A stretch of DNA of 64,000 nucleotides from positions 25,374,756 to 25,438,755 of the forward strand of contig CP141150.1 of the NCBI GenBank assembly GCA_035235625.1, written 5' to 3'. This DNA is from Saururus chinensis (Eukaryota > Streptophyta > Magnoliopsida > Piperales > Saururaceae). Shown here one piece after another: positions 60,226 to 64,000 of this stretch (position 1 is its first letter; every line of letters begins with the position of its first letter). A program made the position numbers and the translations under genes. Below the pieces are notes generated by a model. It did not search any database and was not told the origin of the DNA. It saw only the letters and a list, made by a program, of their open reading frames with translations.

Positions 60226-61152
60226 CGTTAGATGTATATAAATTTATGGGATCATTACTTAAGGGATAAAGCATACTTAGGGATAAAGTATAAGGCAAAT
60301 ATCATAATATTTAGAGATAAAAGGCATACCTTGCTCACTTTATATATATATATATATATATGAGAGAATCTACCCATATAAATAATACTAAGTCTTCTTC
60401 ACTCTTCTTATCAATAATAGATGAACAACGTTAAGATTGATAAATGAGTGAAGGGACTAGGCATATATATAGCCTCATGATGACCCTTCCCATCAAAGAG
60501 ACATCAATAAATGACCTCATACACCCCCCTTCGTAACCAAAGAAGTTAATTCCAAATTTTTATTTTAATTAATACAAGATATGACTTTTTATTTTCAAAT
60601 AACTTTTATTTTTTTAATGACTTTTGGGTTTCTAATGGGGTCCACATGTGGGGACACACTAACATTTTCCTATTTGTTCACATATGTGGGGACATGCCAT
60701 AATTTATACTCCCATTTAGACCCACAAAGTTTGAAGAAATAAAACAAATATAGAAAATTTTGAAAATATGGAAATTTGGACTTTGCAAATCACGTGAGCT
60801 CATGATTTTCAAAAAAACTTCTTAGTTAGAGAAGTGGTAATCTGAATAGGTCAATACAACAGTGACTACCAATAAGGATCAATGAATTTAAAACACTCAT
60901 TTATGCGGTGCTAGGACCGGCATGGTCACTATATCAATAACCCTACTAACATGATCTCTGAATAAATTTAGTGTCACTCGAACATAAATGTTACAAGTAG
61001 TCCAAACTTTAGACTTTATTGCTACTTCGAAAACTGAATGAAGAGCAACAAAATAACCACAATTAATTGTAGGTTTCTTTGACTGAATGAAAAATAATGT
61101 GGTTCTTAAGTTAGAATCATCATTACAAAATGTTTGCAGATAAATATACACA
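60226..61152 (-). repeat. 3' LTR of copia copy B (927 bp)
   Basis: Starts TGTGTATATTTATC at 61152 on the minus strand, right after the polypurine tract. It is longer than the copy A LTR. A TA run at about 60343-60362 lies inside. Confidence 0.8.
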
Positions 61153-63225
61153 CTCCCACTGACTTAAACATTCAAAAGAGTTCTTACACTTATACCATAT
61201 GAATGTTCTTTAAACACTCTAAGGGGTAAGCCTTTTGTCAAAGGATTAGCTAACATCTTGCTAGTCCTAATATGTTCAATAAAGATTTGATGATTCTCCA
61301 CTTTTTCTCTAACAACAAGATACTTAATGTCTATGTGCTTTGATCTGGATGAACTCTTATTGTTTTTAGAGAAGAGTACAGCTACGGAGTTGTCATAATG
61401 AATTTTCAATAGCTTTTGAATAAAGCCAACAACCCTAAGCCCCGAAATGAAGTTTCGCAGCCAAATAGCCTCCTTAGTGGCCTTAAAACATGCCGCAAAT
61501 GTTGCCTATATAGTGGAAGATGCTATAAGAGTTTGTTTATAACTCTTCCATGAAATAACCCCTCCGCCATCATGAAGATATAACGTGAAGTGGATTCTTT
61601 GTTGTCAAGGCAACCAATAAAATCTGAGTCAGAATCTCCCTCAACTAGTAGGGATTTTGTTCTCCTGAATGTAAGCGTGAAATCTTTAGTTCATTAAAGA
61701 TATCACAAGACTTTCTTTGTAGCCTTCCAATGAGCCATACCAATATTATGCTGATAACGACCGAGCATGCCTACTGCAAAAACAATGTCTCGGCGAGTGC
61801 AAACTTGAGCATATATGAGACTATCAACAACAGATGCATAGGGATACTTGCCATATGAGATTTCTAAACCTCGCTTTCTGGACATTGCATTAGGCTAAAT
61901 TTGTCTCCTTTTAAAATAGGAGCTTCACATAGAGAACAAGTTTCCATCTTAAATCTATTGAGCACACAGTCAATATAAGCTCTTTGAGACAAACCCAGAA
62001 GACCACGTCTTTTGTCACGATGTATCTCTATTTCAACCACAAAAGATGCCTCCCCAAGGTCTTTCATCTCAAAATTTTGAGATATGAACTCCTTGGTCTT
62101 TTGTAAAAGATGAATGTCACTACTGGCTTTCACTTTGGCCTTAACTCCATTTCCCATCAAAATGACTCTTTCATTCTCATTTGGTTTCCTCTTACTTAGA
62201 AAACCCTGCATATTATTAATGACAAGAATAGTGGCTCCAATATCAATTCACCAAGTGTTTGAGGGAACATATTCTAAGTTATTTTCAAAAATCACAAAGG
62301 ATTGAGAAATATCTTTCTTCTCTAACCAAGTTTTAAACTTCCTACATTCCTTTTTAGTATGACCCTTCTTCTTGCAGAAAAAATAAATTATGTTTTTCTT
62401 ATTTTGAGGGTTTGAGGTTTGAGGGGTTTTACTAGTTTTAGAATTAGAATCCTTTGACTGTTGATTTTGTTGCTTCCTATTCTTTTTTCCAATAAGGATG
62501 ACCATTAAAGTTCTTATTAGCAGTCACTAAGGCATTTTTGCTCATTAGCTATCATGGAGATTAGTTCATTCAGGGTCCACTTCTCCTTTTGGGCATTATA
62601 GGTTATCTTGAATGGGCCAAATTCAAAAGGGAGATAATTAAGGGCAAGATGGACAATAAAATTCTCATTAATATTCACTCCATATTCCTTGATTTTTCCA
62701 ACAATGTTTGTCATCTCTAAAATGTGCTCACGAATATCCCCAATACTAGTATATTTCATGTTCACAACTTATTCATAAGAATATTGGTCTCAACTTTTTT
62801 AGAATTGGAGAACTGTTCTCTAACTTTTTCAAAAAAATCCTTAGCTTTGTCACATTTTGGAATAGATCCTCTAAGGGATTGGGGAATGGACTTCATCATA
62901 AGTTGTAGACTAATATGATTGGATTTCTACCATAACTTATATCCAGCCTTTTGGTCATTGGTGCTTTCATCTGTAGGTAAAGGTGACTCATTCTTATGTA
63001 AGGCAATGTCCAAAGCATGAATGCTGAGTTGTAACTCAACATCCTCTTTCCACTCTTTAAAATTGGTTCATGTGAGAGTTCGAATGGAGAACATGAGATT
63101 AAACATAAGAATGAATGGTTGCAGTCGAAGCATAAAAATAAATACACATGCTCACACAAACTAAATATTTGGCTTAAGGAGCATAAGCCAGATTCCTAGG
63201 GTGATCTAAATACCTCCCTTAATGT
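60226..63225 (-). mobile_element. Ty1/copia element, duplicated copy B, with a larger internal deletion
   Basis: Order on the minus strand: gag (about 63159-62517), zinc knuckle (about 62370-62330, CKKKGHTKKECRKF), the start of protease, a deletion join at about 62125, RT C-terminus (LLQKTKEFISQNFEMKDLGE), RNase H to about 61409-61164, a polypurine tract (AGTGGGAG, next to 61153) and 3' LTR 61152-60226. The join fuses VKAKVK of protease to RT, removing what copy A still has between them. The 5' part is cut at 63225 by the next LTR, so no 5' LTR is present. Confidence 0.8.
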
Positions 63226-64000
63226 TGTCACGACTCAAATTTTTAAAACCCTTTTTAATTAAAGGACAAGCGATAAATCACGATAATTTTTTTTCTCTTT
63301 AAATCAAATCAAATCAATTGACTAAAATATCCAAGTTGTGATAAATGGGGTCACAAATACAAATATCAAAACATATGATATTATTACATGTGTTAAAATT
63401 CAATAAATATCAGGTTCACCCTTTAAGTACAAGTCTGAAGTCATCTAAAGATTATAATCTAGTTTGGGTTGATGGGATGATGTAGACTTTATGTGTTTAT
63501 TAAACACCAAGAAAGCTTTTCCAAATGGTTGTCAGATGGCTAGGAGAAACCCTTACACACATTTAACATTGGACGTGAGTGGTAATGTGGAAGCGTTGAA
63601 ATTCATTGCCTAGAAGTGATTCTTTAAGATGAGTTATGCAACGGAAGCTTGAGTTCAAATGGGATTAGTGTGAAACCCTAGAGAGGGTGAGGGTGCCCTT
63701 TAGGGCCAAGCTTATGTAAGATTAGATTTGGAGAATTGCGGGGACGCAATTCCTTGTACGAGGAGCAGAATGTAATGACCTAATTTTTTTAGGATTTTAA
63801 TTATTTATTTTCTTAGTGTGTGCTACTTAAATCATAAGTTGCAATTGATGTGGTTGAGAGGGAAAATTGAGTTTTGAGTTGGAGGCCAAGCTTGTTAAGT
63901 GTTGGCCATGGCGAATTGTGAGGACACAATTCTTTTAAAGAGGGAAGAATGTAATACCCCGAAATTTCCTAGGTTTTGAAAATTAAATACATGAAAAATA
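63226..64000. mobile_element. LTR-type sequence at the right edge of the window
   Basis: TGTCACGACTCAAATTTTTA at 63226 looks like an LTR start cutting into copia copy B. Near 63735-63785 and 63910-63965 two similar segments read like the 3' end of a Ty3 internal region followed by an LTR start: GACGCAATTCCTT...GAGGAGCAGAATGTAATGACC and GACACAATTCTTT...GAGGGAAGAATGTAATACCCC. The order suggests two or more tandem or nested Ty3 fragments. The element continues beyond the window. Confidence 0.45.

Overview
The window is nuclear DNA of a flowering plant. Two host genes carry plant introns: a phosphoglucan phosphatase (SEX4 type) and a plant haemoglobin. Almost everything else is plant mobile DNA: Ty3 and Ty1/copia LTR retrotransposons, Mutator-like elements (MULEs) with plant mobile domain (PMD) genes, FAR1-type genes, hAT-like miniature elements and microsatellites. 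The haemoglobin is class-2-like, a class best known from eudicots and not from grasses, which weakly argues against a grass. I cannot name the species.

Layout. 1-4692: decayed, Reina-like Ty3 chromovirus on +, lying inside an intron of SEX4. 4989-6509 (-): exons 1-7 of SEX4, with a promoter to the right; the catalytic half lies beyond the left edge. 6.7-13.2 kb: AT-rich spacer, a 4.3 kb solo-LTR-like block with three tandem-repeat arrays, and the stub of a TRAF-type zinc-finger gene. 13.2-16.2 kb: MULE 1 with a PMD gene, abutting the stub. 17210-20261 (-): small non-autonomous LTR element with a perfect CCCTA target duplication and a 1.28 kb insertion in one LTR. 21142-29371 (-): copia element with two LTRs, itself carrying a 1.9 kb solo LTR. 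29862-36033: hAT-like element split by MULE 2 (30109-35617), which has about 400 bp inverted repeats and a perfect 9-bp target duplication. 36-38.4 kb: tandem duplication rich in palindromes, and a FAR1-like pseudogene (-). 40443-42353 (+): FAR1-family reading frame of 637 codons, broken by seven stops but no frameshift. 42.3-45.9 kb: rearranged Ty3 fragment (integrase joined to gag), a 356 bp hAT MITE with a perfect 8-bp duplication, an unrecognised 284-codon frame and a palindromic MITE.

46598-48289 (-) is an apparently intact four-exon phytoglobin gene. Its promoter abuts a copia element (48820-53045). Promoter plus copia are repeated at 59731-63225, where the promoter copy stops at the start codon and is joined to a different 36-codon frame. 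Between the two copies lies MULE 3 (53046-58640), interrupted by a 3.66 kb LTR-like insertion. The right edge holds further LTR-type sequence.

Only the SEX4 half-gene and the phytoglobin gene look functional. The rest records nested insertion, internal deletion, point decay and segmental duplication. The most novel-looking signals are the hairpin-array inverted repeats of the three MULEs and the duplicated phytoglobin promoter. All identifications rest on reading the sequence and on remembered family motifs; no database search was run.
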